DNA of 64,000 nt from Streptomyces caatingaensis (GTDB taxonomy: Bacteria; Actinomycetota; Actinomycetes; Streptomycetales; Streptomycetaceae), in assembly GCF_001187435.1 (NCBI RefSeq), contig NZ_LFXA01000009.1, forward strand, positions 620,001-684,000, written 5' to 3'. The translations under genes were made by a program, and so were the position numbers. The notes under the pieces are model-generated. The model ran no database searches and was not told the origin of the DNA. It worked only from the letters and a program-made list of their open reading frames with translations. Below, piece by piece: positions 16,346-25,535 of this stretch. Position 1 is the stretch's first letter. Each line of letters begins with the position of its first letter.

Positions 16346-19222
16346 GTGCGCACCTTGGCTTTCCAGATGCCGGACCGCGGCGGAGGCCCCTCAGGGCCGC
16401 GGATGAGAGTCGGACGGCCTTCCCGTCGCGTCCGGACCCTGATGACGACCCTGGGTGTGCTGGCGGCGCTGGCCATGCTCTTCGTCATGTTCGCCGGGTT
16501 CTGGACGGACTGGCTGTGGTACCGCTCCGTCCGTTACTCCTCGGTCTTCACCACCACGCTCGGCACCAAGATCGGCCTGTTCGCCGTCTTCGGCGTGCTG
16601 ATGGCCGTGGCGGTGGGGACCAACATCTGGCTGGCGCACCGGCTGCGGCCGCCGCTGAGCGCGATGTCGGCGGAGCAGCAGTCCCTCGACCGCTACCGGA
16701 TGAGCATCGCGCCGTACAAGAAGTGGGTGCTGCTCGCGGTCACCGCGCTCGTCGGCCTCGTCGCCGGCGCGTCCGCGGCGGGTCAGTGGCGCACCTGGCT
16801 CCAGTGGGTCAACGGGGTTCCCTTCCACCAGAAGGACCCGCAGTTCCACAAGGACATCTCCTTCTACACCTTCGATCTGCCCTGGTACCGCTTCCTGTTG
16901 AGCTTCGGCTTCGCGGCGGCGGTGCTGTCGCTGATCGCCGCGGCCCTGGTGCACTACCTCTACGGGGGGCTCCGGCTCACCAGCCCCGGCCACCGCGCCA
17001 CGGCCGCCGCCACGGGCCATCTGGCCGTGCTGCTGGGCCTGTTCGTGACGCTCAAGGCCGTCGCCTACTGGCTGGACCGGTACGGGCTGGCCGTCAAGTC
17101 GAGCGGGCTGAAGTCGACGGACGGGTGGACGGGGCTGCGCTATGTGGACGCCCACGCCTATCTGCCGGCCAAGACCATCCTGTTCATCATCGCGCTGATC
17201 TGCGCGGTGCTCTTCTTCGCGACGCTGTGGCGGCGCACCTGGCAGCTGCCGGTGATCGGTTTCGGCCTGATGGTGCTCTCGGCGATCCTGATCGGCGGGC
17301 TCTACCCGGCGATCGTGCAGAAGTTCCAGGTCTCGCCCAACGAGCAGGCCAAGGAAGCCCCGTACATCGCGAAGAACATCAAGGCCACGCGCGAGGCGTA
17401 CGGCATCGACAAGACCAAGGTCGACGACGCCTATCCGGGCAAGGGCAACGCCTCGACGGACAAGGACACGCTGCGCGACCTGGCCGGTTCGACGGCCAGC
17501 CTGCGGCTGCTCGACCCGAACATCGTCTCGCCCGCCTTCCAGCAGGAGCGCCAGGACCGCGGGTACTACCAGTTCCCGTCCACCCTGGCCGTCGACCGCT
17601 ACAAGGTGGACGGCAAGGACCAGGACACGGTCATCGGCCTGCGCGAGCTCAACATCAAGGGCATCCCCGAGCGCAACTGGATCAACGACCACTTCAAGTA
17701 CACCCACGGCTATGGCGCGGTGACCGCCAAGGGCGACTCGGTGCCCAAGGGCGGCGGCCCGGACTTCCAGTCGGACAAGGTGCTGGGCCCGTACGAACCG
17801 CGGGTGTACTTCGGCGAGAAGACGACGCAGTACTCCATCGTCGGCGGTCCGCAGAAGGAGCTCGACAAGCCCGGCGACGAGAACAAGGAGAGCTACAGCT
17901 ACGGCGGCAAGGCCGGCGTGAGCCTGTCGAACCCGGTCAACCGCGCGGCGTACGCCGTGGCCTTCGGCGAGCCCAAGATCCTCTACTCGGGCGCCATCGG
18001 CGAGGGTTCGAAGATCCTCTACAACCGGACGCCCAAGGCCCGTGTCGAGGCGGTCGCGCCCTGGCTGACCATCAACGGCGACGCCTACCCGGCCGTGGTG
18101 AACCACCGCATCCAGTGGATCGTCGACGCGTACACCACGACCAACGGCTATCCCTACGCCTCCCGCACCACCCTCGGTGACACCACGGCCGATTCGCTGA
18201 CCACCGGGCAGCGCGCGGTGGTGGCCCAGCAGAACCAGGTCAACTACATCCGCAATTCGGTGAAGGCGACGGTCGACGCCTACGACGGCACGGTCACGCT
18301 GTACCAGTGGGACACCGAGGACCCGGTGCTGAAGACGTGGATGAAGGCGTTCCCGGGGACGGTGAAGCCGAAGAGCGCGATCAGTGCGGCGCTCAAGGAC
18401 CATCTGCGGTATCCGCAGGACCTGTTCAAGGTGCAGCGCGAACTGCTGACCCGGTACCACGTCACCGACCCGGGGACGTTCTACACCGGCAGCCAGCGCT
18501 GGGAGGTGCCGGACGACCCGACCAACAAGGGCAACGCCGTTCCGCCGTACTACCTGAGCATGAAGATGCCCGATCAGCGGAACCAGACGTTCTCGCTGAC
18601 CACGACGTTCACGCCCAAGAACCGCCAGAACCTGGGCGCGTTCATGGCCGTCGACGCCGACGCGCGGAGCGACGGATACGGGCGGATCAGAATTCTCCAG
18701 CCGAAGGACATCGTCTGGGGTCCGTTGCAGGCGCAGAGCAATTTCAACAGCGACCCGACGGCCGCCAGTGAGATCAAGCTGCTGCGGGGCGGCGATTCCG
18801 AGATCGAGTACGGAAATCTGCTCACGGTTCCGCTCAACGGCGGTCTGCTGTACGTGGAACCGGTCTACGTCCGCGGCGCGCGCACCAATTACCCGCTGCT
18901 GAAGAAGGTGTTCGTCAACTACGGCGAGAAGATCGCCTTCGAGAACACCCTGGGCGAGGCCCTGGACAAGGTCTTCGGCGCCCAACAGCCGGGCGGCAAG
19001 CAGCCGCCGGAGGGCACGAAGCAGCCGCCGGCCGCGAACCCGACGGTCAAGCAGGCCGTGAAGGACGCCCAGGACGCCTACACGGCAGGGCAGAAGGCGC
19101 TGGAGAAGCAGGACTGGGAGGCGTACGGCAAGGCCCAGAAGGACCTCAAGGACGCCCTCGACCGGCTGGCGAGGGCCGAGGCGCGCACCGAGGAGAAGAA
19201 CGGGGGCAAACCGGGGAGCTAG
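16346..19222 (+). CDS. UPF0182 family large membrane protein
   Basis: A 958-residue protein with about seven N-terminal membrane helices (residues 35-335), among them segments near 35, 80, 135, 185, 230 and 280. A large outside domain follows, and the C-terminal tail is Lys/Glu-rich and coiled-coil-like (VKQAVKDAQDAYTAG). Length and layout match UPF0182. Function is unknown. GTG 16346 is the longest start; ATG 16370 (MPDRGGG) is an equally reasonable one and removes eight residues. The tRNA gene follows 41 bases later. Confidence 0.9.
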   Translation: MRTLAFQMPDRGGGPSGPRMRVGRPSRRVRTLMTTLGVLAALAMLFVMFAGFWTDWLWYRSVRYSSVFTTTLGTKIGLFAVFGVLMAVAVGTNIWLAHRLRPPLSAMSAEQQSLDRYRMSIAPYKKWVLLAVTALVGLVAGASAAGQWRTWLQWVNGVPFHQKDPQFHKDISFYTFDLPWYRFLLSFGFAAAVLSLIAAALVHYLYGGLRLTSPGHRATAAATGHLAVLLGLFVTLKAVAYWLDRYGLAVKSSGLKSTDGWTGLRYVDAHAYLPAKTILFIIALICAVLFFATLWRRTWQLPVIGFGLMVLSAILIGGLYPAIVQKFQVSPNEQAKEAPYIAKNIKATREAYGIDKTKVDDAYPGKGNASTDKDTLRDLAGSTASLRLLDPNIVSPAFQQERQDRGYYQFPSTLAVDRYKVDGKDQDTVIGLRELNIKGIPERNWINDHFKYTHGYGAVTAKGDSVPKGGGPDFQSDKVLGPYEPRVYFGEKTTQYSIVGGPQKELDKPGDENKESYSYGGKAGVSLSNPVNRAAYAVAFGEPKILYSGAIGEGSKILYNRTPKARVEAVAPWLTINGDAYPAVVNHRIQWIVDAYTTTNGYPYASRTTLGDTTADSLTTGQRAVVAQQNQVNYIRNSVKATVDAYDGTVTLYQWDTEDPVLKTWMKAFPGTVKPKSAISAALKDHLRYPQDLFKVQRELLTRYHVTDPGTFYTGSQRWEVPDDPTNKGNAVPPYYLSMKMPDQRNQTFSLTTTFTPKNRQNLGAFMAVDADARSDGYGRIRILQPKDIVWGPLQAQSNFNSDPTAASEIKLLRGGDSEIEYGNLLTVPLNGGLLYVEPVYVRGARTNYPLLKKVFVNYGEKIAFENTLGEALDKVFGAQQPGGKQPPEGTKQPPAANPTVKQAVKDAQDAYTAGQKALEKQDWEAYGKAQKDLKDALDRLARAEARTEEKNGGKPGS

Positions 19223-19263
19223 CCCCGTCCGTCCCGCGCCGTGGTACGGTTGTTCCACAACGG

Positions 19264-19337
19264 CGCGGGGTGGAGCAGCTCGGTAGCTCGCTGGGCTCAT
19301 AACCCAGAGGTCGCAGGTTCAAATCCTGTCCCCGCTA
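19264..19337 (+). tRNA. Initiator tRNA-fMet (CAU), copy 1
   Basis: A complete 74-base cloverleaf ending at the discriminator A, with CCA not encoded. The anticodon loop reads CTCATAA with anticodon CAT. Three G-C pairs (GGG/CCC) in the anticodon stem and an unpaired C1-T72 at the end of the acceptor stem are the marks of the initiator. A second identical gene lies at 21655-21728. A -10-like TACGGT (19245-19250) fits a start near 19257. Confidence 0.95.
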
Positions 19338-19343
19338 CTGGAA

Positions 19344-19378
19344 GACAAGGCCCGGAGTCTCGGACTCCGGGCCTTGTC
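19344..19378 (+). terminator. Terminator of tRNA-fMet copy 1
   Basis: A perfect 16-bp stem (19344-19359 with 19363-19378) with a TCG loop starts six bases after the tRNA end. Confidence 0.8.
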
Positions 19379-19596
19379 GTGCTGCCGTGGGGCCTCGGGG
19401 GAGCCCTCGTTGCCGGAGTGACCGGCGGGACCACTGTTCGCATCGTGCGCCACGCTGCTCTGTGCGGGTTATGTGCGGGGGTTTTGATTAGAGTTTGGAG
19501 CACCGTTGTGTCGGGAAGTCGGGAAGTCGACAAAACGCTGAAGTGACCTCACTGGCTGCGGTATTCCAGGTGTACGCAGGTTGCGGGAGTGCGACG
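19379..19596. other. Intergenic region before the Sel1-repeat gene
   Basis: These 218 bases hold no supported gene. An A/T-richer patch (19468-19500, with GGTTATG and TTTTGATTAG) and a direct repeat of TCGGGAAG (near 19510-19527) are visible; the patch may carry the promoter of the Sel1-repeat gene. Confidence 0.4.
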
Positions 19597-21582
19597 ATGG
19601 GACGTATGGGGGACAAGGCGAGGCTGGTGGAGACAGGTCGGCTTGTGAAGGCTCCCGGAGCGGGGAGCATTCCGGAAGCTCGGGTTCCGGCGCCGTACGA
19701 CCCTGCGCGGGCCCCGTCGGCCCCGCCGGTACCGTCCGCCCCCGCGGCCGCCGCGGTCCCGCCCGGGGCCGCCGGCGAAGCCGCCGACCTGGAGCTGGAG
19801 ACCGCCCGCCGCCGCGCCGAGGAGTCCGGGGATCCCGCCGCGCTGAGCATGCTCGGCGCCCTGCTGCTGCGCCGCGGCGACCTCGACGGGGCCGAGAAGC
19901 ACCTGCGCGCCGCCACCGCCGAGGGCGACCGCTCCGCCGCCAACAACCTGGGCGTCCTGCTCCACCAGCGCGGCTACACCGACGAGGCGGCCGGCTGGTG
20001 GCGGGTGGCCGCCGTCGCCGGCTCCGCCGCCGCCGCGCACGCGCTGGGCCGCTACCACCGCGAGCGCGGCGACGAGCCGGCCGCCGAGTACTGGCTGCGG
20101 CAGTCCGCCGAGTCCGGGCACGCGCTCGGCGCGTACGCCCTCGCCGACCTGCTGGAGCACCGCAGCGACGTGGGCGCCGAGCGCTGGTTCCGCTCCGCCG
20201 CCGAGCGCGGGCACCGCGAGGCCGCGTACCGGCTGGCCCGCATCCTCGACGGCCGGGCCCCCGGCTCCGCCGCCCGCTCCGGCGGCCCGGCCGGCCCCGT
20301 CCCGGCCGCCGGCGCCCGCCGCACCCCCGTCGGCGGCGGGGACACCTCCGTACGCGACCTGCGGGCCGCCGCGGCCGGCCGCGAGAAGGGCCCCGCCGAC
20401 GAGGCCGAGCAGTGGTACCGGCAGGCCGCCGCCCGCGGCCACCGCCGCGCGGCCCTGCACCTGGGCACCCTGCTGGAGGCCCGCGGCGAGATCCAGGAGG
20501 CCGCCCGCTGGTACCTGACCTCCGCCAAGGACGGCGAGTCCCGCGCCGCCTGCGCCCTCGGCTTCCTGCTGCGCGACGCCGGCGACAGCGACAGCGCCGC
20601 CGTCTGGTGGCGCCGCGCGGCCCAGGACGGCGACGGCAACGCGGCCAACGCCCTGGGCGCCCTGCACGCCGACCGCGGCGAGGCGCAGCAGGCCGAGCGC
20701 TGGTACCGGGCCGCGCTCGACGCCGGCGACGTCAACGGCGCGTACAACCTCGCCCTGCTCTGCGCCGAACAGGGCCGCACCGCCCAGGCCGAGCAGTGGT
20801 ACCGCCGCGCCGCCTACGCCGGCCACCGCGAGGCCGCCAACGCGCTCGCCGTCCTGCTGCTCCAGCACGGCGACGCCTCCGGCGCCGAGCCGTGGTTCTC
20901 CAAGGCCGCCGAGGCGGGCAGCGTCGACGCCGCCTTCAACCTCGGCATCCTCCACGCCGGGCGCAACGAGGAGCGCGCGGCGCTCCAGTGGTACGAGCGG
21001 GCCGCCGCCGCCGGGCACACCGAGGCGGCGCTCCAGGTCGCCATGGTGCTGCTGCGCGACGGCGGCCAGGACGACGCCGAGGAGGCCGAGCGCCACCTGC
21101 GGGTGGCCGCCCGCGGCGGCAGCGCTGAGGCCGCCTTCCGGCTGGGCGCCCTGCTCGACCGGGACGAGAGCGATCCGGCCGCGGCCGCCGAGTGCGAGGA
21201 GTGGTACGCCAAGGCCGCCCGCCAGGGCCACCGCCGCGCCCAGGTGCGGCTCGGCATGCTGGTGGCCGCGCGGGGCGACGTCGTCGAGGCCGCCCGCTGG
21301 TACCGGGAGGCCGCCGAGGCGGGCAGCAGCAACGGCGCCTTCAACCTCGGGCTGCTCCTGGCCCGCGAGGGCAGCGAGCCGGAGGCCGCCCTGTGGTGGA
21401 CCCGCGCCGCCGAGGCCGGGCACGGCCGCGCGGCCCTGCGGCTGGCCCTTCTCGCCGCCCGCCACGGGGAGTTGACGCAGGCCCAGGTGTGGTGCGCGCA
21501 GGCCGTCGAGCACGGCCCGGCGGAGGTCGCCGAGCGGGCGGCCCGGCTGCGCGACGCGCTCCAGCAGGAGCTGACCGCCTAG
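19597..21582 (+). CDS. Sel1/TPR-repeat protein
   Basis: A 661-residue protein made almost wholly of Sel1-like tetratricopeptide repeats of about 36 residues (pattern AAxxGHxxAAxxLGxLLxxRGD...AExWYRxAA). At least fourteen copies run from about residue 65 to the end, broken by a Pro/Gly/Ala linker near 225-265. It should act as a cytoplasmic scaffold. ATG 19597 has GGGAG seven bases upstream; ATG 19606 is an alternative. It lies between two identical initiator tRNA genes. Confidence 0.88.
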   Translation: MGRMGDKARLVETGRLVKAPGAGSIPEARVPAPYDPARAPSAPPVPSAPAAAAVPPGAAGEAADLELETARRRAEESGDPAALSMLGALLLRRGDLDGAEKHLRAATAEGDRSAANNLGVLLHQRGYTDEAAGWWRVAAVAGSAAAAHALGRYHRERGDEPAAEYWLRQSAESGHALGAYALADLLEHRSDVGAERWFRSAAERGHREAAYRLARILDGRAPGSAARSGGPAGPVPAAGARRTPVGGGDTSVRDLRAAAAGREKGPADEAEQWYRQAAARGHRRAALHLGTLLEARGEIQEAARWYLTSAKDGESRAACALGFLLRDAGDSDSAAVWWRRAAQDGDGNAANALGALHADRGEAQQAERWYRAALDAGDVNGAYNLALLCAEQGRTAQAEQWYRRAAYAGHREAANALAVLLLQHGDASGAEPWFSKAAEAGSVDAAFNLGILHAGRNEERAALQWYERAAAAGHTEAALQVAMVLLRDGGQDDAEEAERHLRVAARGGSAEAAFRLGALLDRDESDPAAAAECEEWYAKAARQGHRRAQVRLGMLVAARGDVVEAARWYREAAEAGSSNGAFNLGLLLAREGSEPEAALWWTRAAEAGHGRAALRLALLAARHGELTQAQVWCAQAVEHGPAEVAERAARLRDALQQELTA

Positions 21583-21613
21583 CCCGCCCCGCCCGTCCCG
21601 GCGGGCACCGCGT

Positions 21614-21643
21614 TTGCGCGGCGTGCCGTGACCGGGTTACAGT
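21614..21643 (+). promoter_or_regulatory. Promoter of tRNA-fMet copy 2
   Basis: TTGCGC (21614-21619) and TACAGT (21638-21643) are 18 bases apart, with the predicted start near 21650, five bases before the mature tRNA end. Confidence 0.6.
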
Positions 21644-21654
21644 TGGGTCATCGA

Positions 21655-21728
21655 CGCGGGGTGGAGCAGCTCGGTAGCTCGCTGGGCTCATAACCCAGAG
21701 GTCGCAGGTTCAAATCCTGTCCCCGCTA
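21655..21728 (+). tRNA. Initiator tRNA-fMet (CAU), copy 2
   Basis: Identical to the copy at 19264-19337 over all 74 bases, again with C1-T72 unpaired, GGG/CCC anticodon stem and CCA not encoded. It has its own promoter and terminator. Confidence 0.95.
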
Positions 21729-21733
21729 CTGGA

Positions 21734-21770
21734 ACGAAGGGCCCGGATCCTCAGGATCCGGGCCCTTCGT
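21734..21770 (+). terminator. Terminator of tRNA-fMet copy 2
   Basis: A 17-bp perfect stem (21734-21750 with 21754-21770) with a TCA loop. Its core resembles the stem after copy 1 but the sequence differs, so the two loci are not recent exact copies outside the tRNA. Confidence 0.8.
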
Positions 21771-21791
21771 CATGCTCCGTTCGTCCCGTGG

Positions 21792-22208
21792 TCAGCCCGC
21801 CGCGCAGCCGGGGCACAGGCCGCGGTAGGTCACCTCGACCGCCGAGACCTGGAAGCCGAAGCGCTGCTCCGCCGGGAGGCCGGCGAGCAGGTCGCCCGAG
21901 GGGTGCACGTCACGGATGGTGCCGCAGCGGGAGCACACCAGGTGCTGGTGCGCGTGGTGCGCGTTGGGGTCGTAGCGCTTGGCGCGGCCGTCGGTGCTCA
22001 CCTCCAGCACCTCGCCCAGCGAGACCATCTCCCCGAGGGTGTTGTAGACGGTCGCCCGGGAGATCTCCGGCAGCAGCTCGGCCGCCTTCGCGTGCACCTC
22101 GTCGGCGGTGTAGTGCACGTGGTCCCCGTCGAGCACCTCGGCGACGACGCGCCGCTGCGCGGTCAGCCGCCAGCCGCGTCCGCGGAGCCGGTCCAGCAGG
22201 TCACTCAT
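21792..22208 (-). CDS. catR: Fur-family peroxide-sensing repressor CatR-like
   Basis: A 138-residue Fur/PerR-type protein. A winged helix (GWRLTAQRRVVAEVL ... SRATVYNTL) leads to a dimerisation domain with the HHAHQH metal-binding segment and two CxxC pairs (CSRCG, CPGC) that bind structural zinc. In streptomycetes CatR represses the main catalase gene until oxidised by peroxide. The divergent neighbour is a catalase whose promoter carries a palindrome, which supports that role. ATG 22208 is preferred because the domain begins directly after; a GTG at 22217 adds three residues. Confidence 0.85.
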   Translation of the reverse strand: MSDLLDRLRGRGWRLTAQRRVVAEVLDGDHVHYTADEVHAKAAELLPEISRATVYNTLGEMVSLGEVLEVSTDGRAKRYDPNAHHAHQHLVCSRCGTIRDVHPSGDLLAGLPAEQRFGFQVSAVEVTYRGLCPGCAAG

Positions 22209-22291
22209 GCCCATCACCCATCAGTCAGATAACACCAGCCTAGCAGCGCCTTTTGTCCATCAATGGAGAGGATTCTCCCGGCGACCACATC

Positions 22292-22319
22292 TTGACTTGG
22301 ACAAAGTCCAATGTAGGAT
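22292..22319 (+). promoter_or_regulatory. catA promoter with palindromic Fur-family operator
   Basis: TTGACT (22292-22297) and TAGGAT (22314-22319) are 16 bases apart. The spacer holds a perfect palindrome TTGGAC-AAA-GTCCAA (22297-22311), which overlaps the -35 by one base, so a bound repressor would block RNA polymerase. A half-like site ATGGACAAAAGG occurs on the minus strand near 22251-22260, in the catR promoter region. Confidence 0.75.
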
Positions 22320-22390
22320 CGCTTTCGGTTCCTGTCGAGGCCGAGTGCCTTGGTGCGACAGGACGAGTCGATGGGATGACGGAGGCGTAC

Positions 22391-23866
22391 GTGTCGGTTC
22401 AGGACGAGGCCAGGACGACCACGGGTCCGCTGACCACGGAGTCCGGAGCTCCGGTCGCGGACAACCAGAACAGCGAGACCGCGGGCATCGGCGGCCCCGT
22501 CCTGGTGCAGGACCAGCTGCTGCTGGAGAAGCTCGCGCACTTCAACCGGGAGCGCATCCCGGAGCGCGTGGTGCACGCCCGCGGCGCCGGCGCCTACGGC
22601 ACCTTCACCGTGACCGCGGACGTCACGAAGTACACCCGGGCGAAGTTCCTCTCCGAGATCGGCAAGGAGACCGAGGTCTTCCTCCGCTTCTCGACCGTCG
22701 CGGGCAACCTCGGCGCCCCGGACGCCGTGCGCGACCCCCGCGGCTTCGCGCTGAAGTTCTACACCGAGGAGGGCAACTACGACCTCGTCGGCAACAACAC
22801 CCCGGTGTTCTTCATCAAGGACGCCATCAAGTTCCCCGACTTCATCCACACCCAGAAGCGCGACCCGTACACCGGCTCGCAGGAGGCGGACAACGTCTGG
22901 GACTTCTGGGGCCTGAGCCCGGAGGCCACCCACCAGGTGACCTGGCTCTTCGGCGACCGCGGCATCCCCGCCTCGTACCGCCACATGAACGGCTACGGCT
23001 CGCACACCTTCCAGTGGAACAACGAGGCGGGCGAGGTCTTCTGGGTCAAGTACCACTTCAAGACCGACCAGGGCATCAAGAACCTCACCCAGGACGAGGC
23101 CAACAAGCTCGCCGGTGAGGACCCGGACAGCCACCAGCGGGACCTGCGCGAGGCCATCGAGCGCGGCGAGTTCCCGACCTGGACCGTCCAGGTGCAGATC
23201 ATGCCCGCCGAGGAAGCGGCGACCTACCGCTTCAACCCGTTCGACCTCACCAAGGTGTGGCCGCACGCCGACTACCCGCCGATCGAGATCGGCAAGCTGG
23301 AGCTCAACCGCAACCCGGAGAACATCTTCGCCGAGGTCGAGCAGTCGATCTTCTCGCCGGCCCACTTCGTGCCCGGCATCGGCCCGTCCCCCGACAAGAT
23401 GCTCCAGGGCCGGCTCTTCGCCTACGCCGACGCCCACCGCTACCGCGTCGGCATCAACGCCGACCACCTGCCGGTGAACCGCCCGCACGCCACCGAGGCC
23501 CGCGGCTACGCCCGCGACGGCTACCTCTACGACGGCCGGCACGGCCGGGCGAAGAACTACGAGCCGAACAGCTTCGGCGGCCCGGTCCAGACCGACCGCC
23601 CGCTGTGGCAGCCGTCCGCCCTCACCGGCGCCACGGGCAACCACGTCGCCCCCTCGCACGCCGAGGACGACGACTTCGTCCAGGCGGGCAACCTCTACCG
23701 GCTGATGTCGGAGGCGGAGAAGGAGCGCCTGATCGCCAACCTCGCCGGCTTCATCGCCAAGGTGTCGCGCGACGACATCGCCGAGCGCGCGATCGACAAC
23801 TTCCGCAAGGCGGACGAGGACTACGGCAAGCGGCTGGAGGCCGCGGTCCAGGCCCTGCGCGGCTAG
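22391..23866 (+). CDS. catA: Monofunctional heme catalase CatA
   Basis: A 491-residue small-subunit catalase that breaks down hydrogen peroxide in the cytoplasm. Distal His62 (VVHARGAGA), the Asn pair 135/136 (VGNNTPVFF) and the proximal heme ligand Tyr345 (RLFAYADAHRYRVG) are present. GTG 22391 is chosen because GGAGG lies five bases upstream; ATG 22376 lacks a well-placed site. It is divergent from catR with the operator in between. A hairpin terminator follows at once. Confidence 0.93.
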   Translation: MSVQDEARTTTGPLTTESGAPVADNQNSETAGIGGPVLVQDQLLLEKLAHFNRERIPERVVHARGAGAYGTFTVTADVTKYTRAKFLSEIGKETEVFLRFSTVAGNLGAPDAVRDPRGFALKFYTEEGNYDLVGNNTPVFFIKDAIKFPDFIHTQKRDPYTGSQEADNVWDFWGLSPEATHQVTWLFGDRGIPASYRHMNGYGSHTFQWNNEAGEVFWVKYHFKTDQGIKNLTQDEANKLAGEDPDSHQRDLREAIERGEFPTWTVQVQIMPAEEAATYRFNPFDLTKVWPHADYPPIEIGKLELNRNPENIFAEVEQSIFSPAHFVPGIGPSPDKMLQGRLFAYADAHRYRVGINADHLPVNRPHATEARGYARDGYLYDGRHGRAKNYEPNSFGGPVQTDRPLWQPSALTGATGNHVAPSHAEDDDFVQAGNLYRLMSEAEKERLIANLAGFIAKVSRDDIAERAIDNFRKADEDYGKRLEAAVQALRG

Positions 23867-23884
23867 GGCGCTTGCCGTAAGAAA

Positions 23885-23923
23885 CCGGAGAGGCCGGACG
23901 CCGATGGGCTCCGGCCTCTCCGG
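23885..23923. terminator. Terminator between catA and hisN
   Basis: CCGGAGAGGCCGG (23885-23897) pairs with CCGGCCTCTCCGG (23911-23923), a 13-bp stem between convergent genes. Confidence 0.75.
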
Positions 23924-23941
23924 CCGTTCTCCCGCGGGGCC

Positions 23942-24757
23942 TCAGGGGCGGCTCGGGCGCAGATACCCCAGCAGCTCGTCGTGGAGCAGCCCGTTGGACG
24001 CCGCCGCGTTGCCGCTGTGCGGACCGTCGCGGCCGTCCAGACCGGTGAAGCGGCCGCCCGCCTCCTCCACGATGACGACGTTCGCCGCCATGTCCCACAG
24101 GGACAGCTCCGGCTCCGCGCAGATGTCCACCGTGCCCTCGGCGACCATCATGTACGGCCAGAAATCGCCGTAGCCGCGGGTGCGCCAGCAGTCCCGGGTC
24201 AGGTCCAGGAAGCCCGGCAGCATCCCGCGCTCCTCCCAGCCCGACAGCGAGGAGTAGGCGAACGACGCGTCCGCGATCCGCTCGACCTTCGAGACGCCCA
24301 GCCGGGTCGCCGAGGAGAGGCTGCGGCCGGTGTACGCGCCGGAGCCCCGTGCCGCCCACCAGCGCCGGCCCAGCGCCGGCGCCGAGACCACGCCCACCAC
24401 CGGCTCGAACTCGACCCGGCCGGCGCGCTCGACCTGGACCATCAGGGAGATCAGCGTCGCCCACACCGGGACGCCGCGCACGTAGTTCTTGGTGCCGTCG
24501 ATCGGGTCGATCACCCAGCGGCGGGGGCCCAGGCCCTCGCCGCCGAACTCCTCGCCGAGGACGGCGTCCCGCGGGCGGGCCCGCTGCAACTGGCCGCGGA
24601 TCAGTTCCTCCGCGGCCTTGTCGGCCTCGCTGACCGGGGTCATGTCCGGTTTGGTCTCGACCTTGAGGTCGAGGGCCTTGAACCGGTCCATGGTCGCCGC
24701 GTCGGCGGCGTCCGCCAGGACGTGGGCCAGGCGCAGATCATCGTGGTAGTCGGACAT
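23942..24757 (-). CDS. hisN: Histidinol-phosphatase HisN (inositol-monophosphatase type)
   Basis: A 271-residue member of the IMPase superfamily with the metal-binding motifs GEEFG, DPIDGTKNY and WDMAA. In actinobacteria this type supplies histidinol-phosphate phosphatase; plain inositol monophosphatase is the alternative. A -10-like TAGTGT ends seven bases before ATG 24757 and there is no Shine-Dalgarno, so the message is probably leaderless. Single-gene unit between catA and the TetR gene. Confidence 0.85.
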   Translation of the reverse strand: MSDYHDDLRLAHVLADAADAATMDRFKALDLKVETKPDMTPVSEADKAAEELIRGQLQRARPRDAVLGEEFGGEGLGPRRWVIDPIDGTKNYVRGVPVWATLISLMVQVERAGRVEFEPVVGVVSAPALGRRWWAARGSGAYTGRSLSSATRLGVSKVERIADASFAYSSLSGWEERGMLPGFLDLTRDCWRTRGYGDFWPYMMVAEGTVDICAEPELSLWDMAANVVIVEEAGGRFTGLDGRDGPHSGNAAASNGLLHDELLGYLRPSRP

Positions 24758-24794
24758 AACCGGAACACTACCCGCGATCGGTCTCCCCGGGCTC

Positions 24795-24819
24795 TTGACA
24801 CCGTCTGGTGGTGCGTCAA
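24795..24819. promoter_or_regulatory. Inverted repeat, candidate TetR operator
   Basis: TTGACAC (24795-24801) and GCGTCAA (24813-24819) form an inverted repeat with an 11-base spacer (one G/T-type mismatch). The first arm is also a perfect -35 (TTGACA) pointing to the tetR gene. Position fits self-repression. Confidence 0.45.
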
Positions 24820-24866
24820 TTCTGTGGCCACAACCGTCGTGCGGCCGCAAGGCCGGGGAGGCGACG

Positions 24867-25535
24867 ATGCCCGCGGCACGAGAGCTCCTGCTGGACGCGG
24901 CCTTCACGGCCCTCGGCACCCGGCCCTGGCACGGGGTCCGCATGGTCGACGTGGCGGCCGCCGCCGGGGTGTCCCGGCAGACCCTGTACAACGAGTTCGG
25001 CAGCAAGGACGGCCTGGCCCGCGCCCTGGTGCGGCGCGAGGCGGACGCCTTCCTGGCCGGTGTCGACCGCTCGCTGGCGGACGTCGCCGGGCGCGGCGAC
25101 GCGGACGCCGGGGACTGCTGCGCGGCCGCCGTGGTGTGGACGCTGCGCGCCGCGCGGGCCAACCCGCTGGTGCGCGCCGCCCTCACCGGCTGCCGCGGCG
25201 AACGGCTGCCCGCCCAGGCGGCCCCCGCCGTGCCCGCCCCGCGCACCCCGCCGGTGCCCGCCGCGGCCCGGGGCGCCCCGGTGCCCGCCGCGCTGGTGGA
25301 GCGGATCCGCGACGGCGCGGCCGAGGCGGCCGGGCGGACGCGGGAGGGCGCCGCGGCGGAGCCGGAGGCCCTGCTGGGCGCCTGCGAGGCGGCGGTGCGG
25401 CTGGCCCTGTCGTACGTGGTCGCCCCGGCCGGCTCCGACGCGGAGGCGGCCGAGCGGGTCGCCCGGGTCGTACGGGCGCTGCTGGACGCCCCCGTGCGCC
25501 GGTCCGGGCCTCAGTGCGCCGAGCCGGAGAGCTGA
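24867..25535 (+). CDS. TetR-family transcriptional regulator
   Basis: A 222-residue regulator. The N-terminal helix-turn-helix (MVDVAAAAGVSRQTLYNEFGSKDGLA, residues 25-50) is typical of TetR; the ligand domain is Ala-rich and carries a Pro-rich insert near residue 120. GGGGAGG precedes ATG 24867 at five bases. Its 3' end overlaps the SMR exporter gene on the other strand by 25 bases, so it probably controls that gene or itself. Confidence 0.88.
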   Translation: MPAARELLLDAAFTALGTRPWHGVRMVDVAAAAGVSRQTLYNEFGSKDGLARALVRREADAFLAGVDRSLADVAGRGDADAGDCCAAAVVWTLRAARANPLVRAALTGCRGERLPAQAAPAVPAPRTPPVPAAARGAPVPAALVERIRDGAAEAAGRTREGAAAEPEALLGACEAAVRLALSYVVAPAGSDAEAAERVARVVRALLDAPVRRSGPQCAEPES

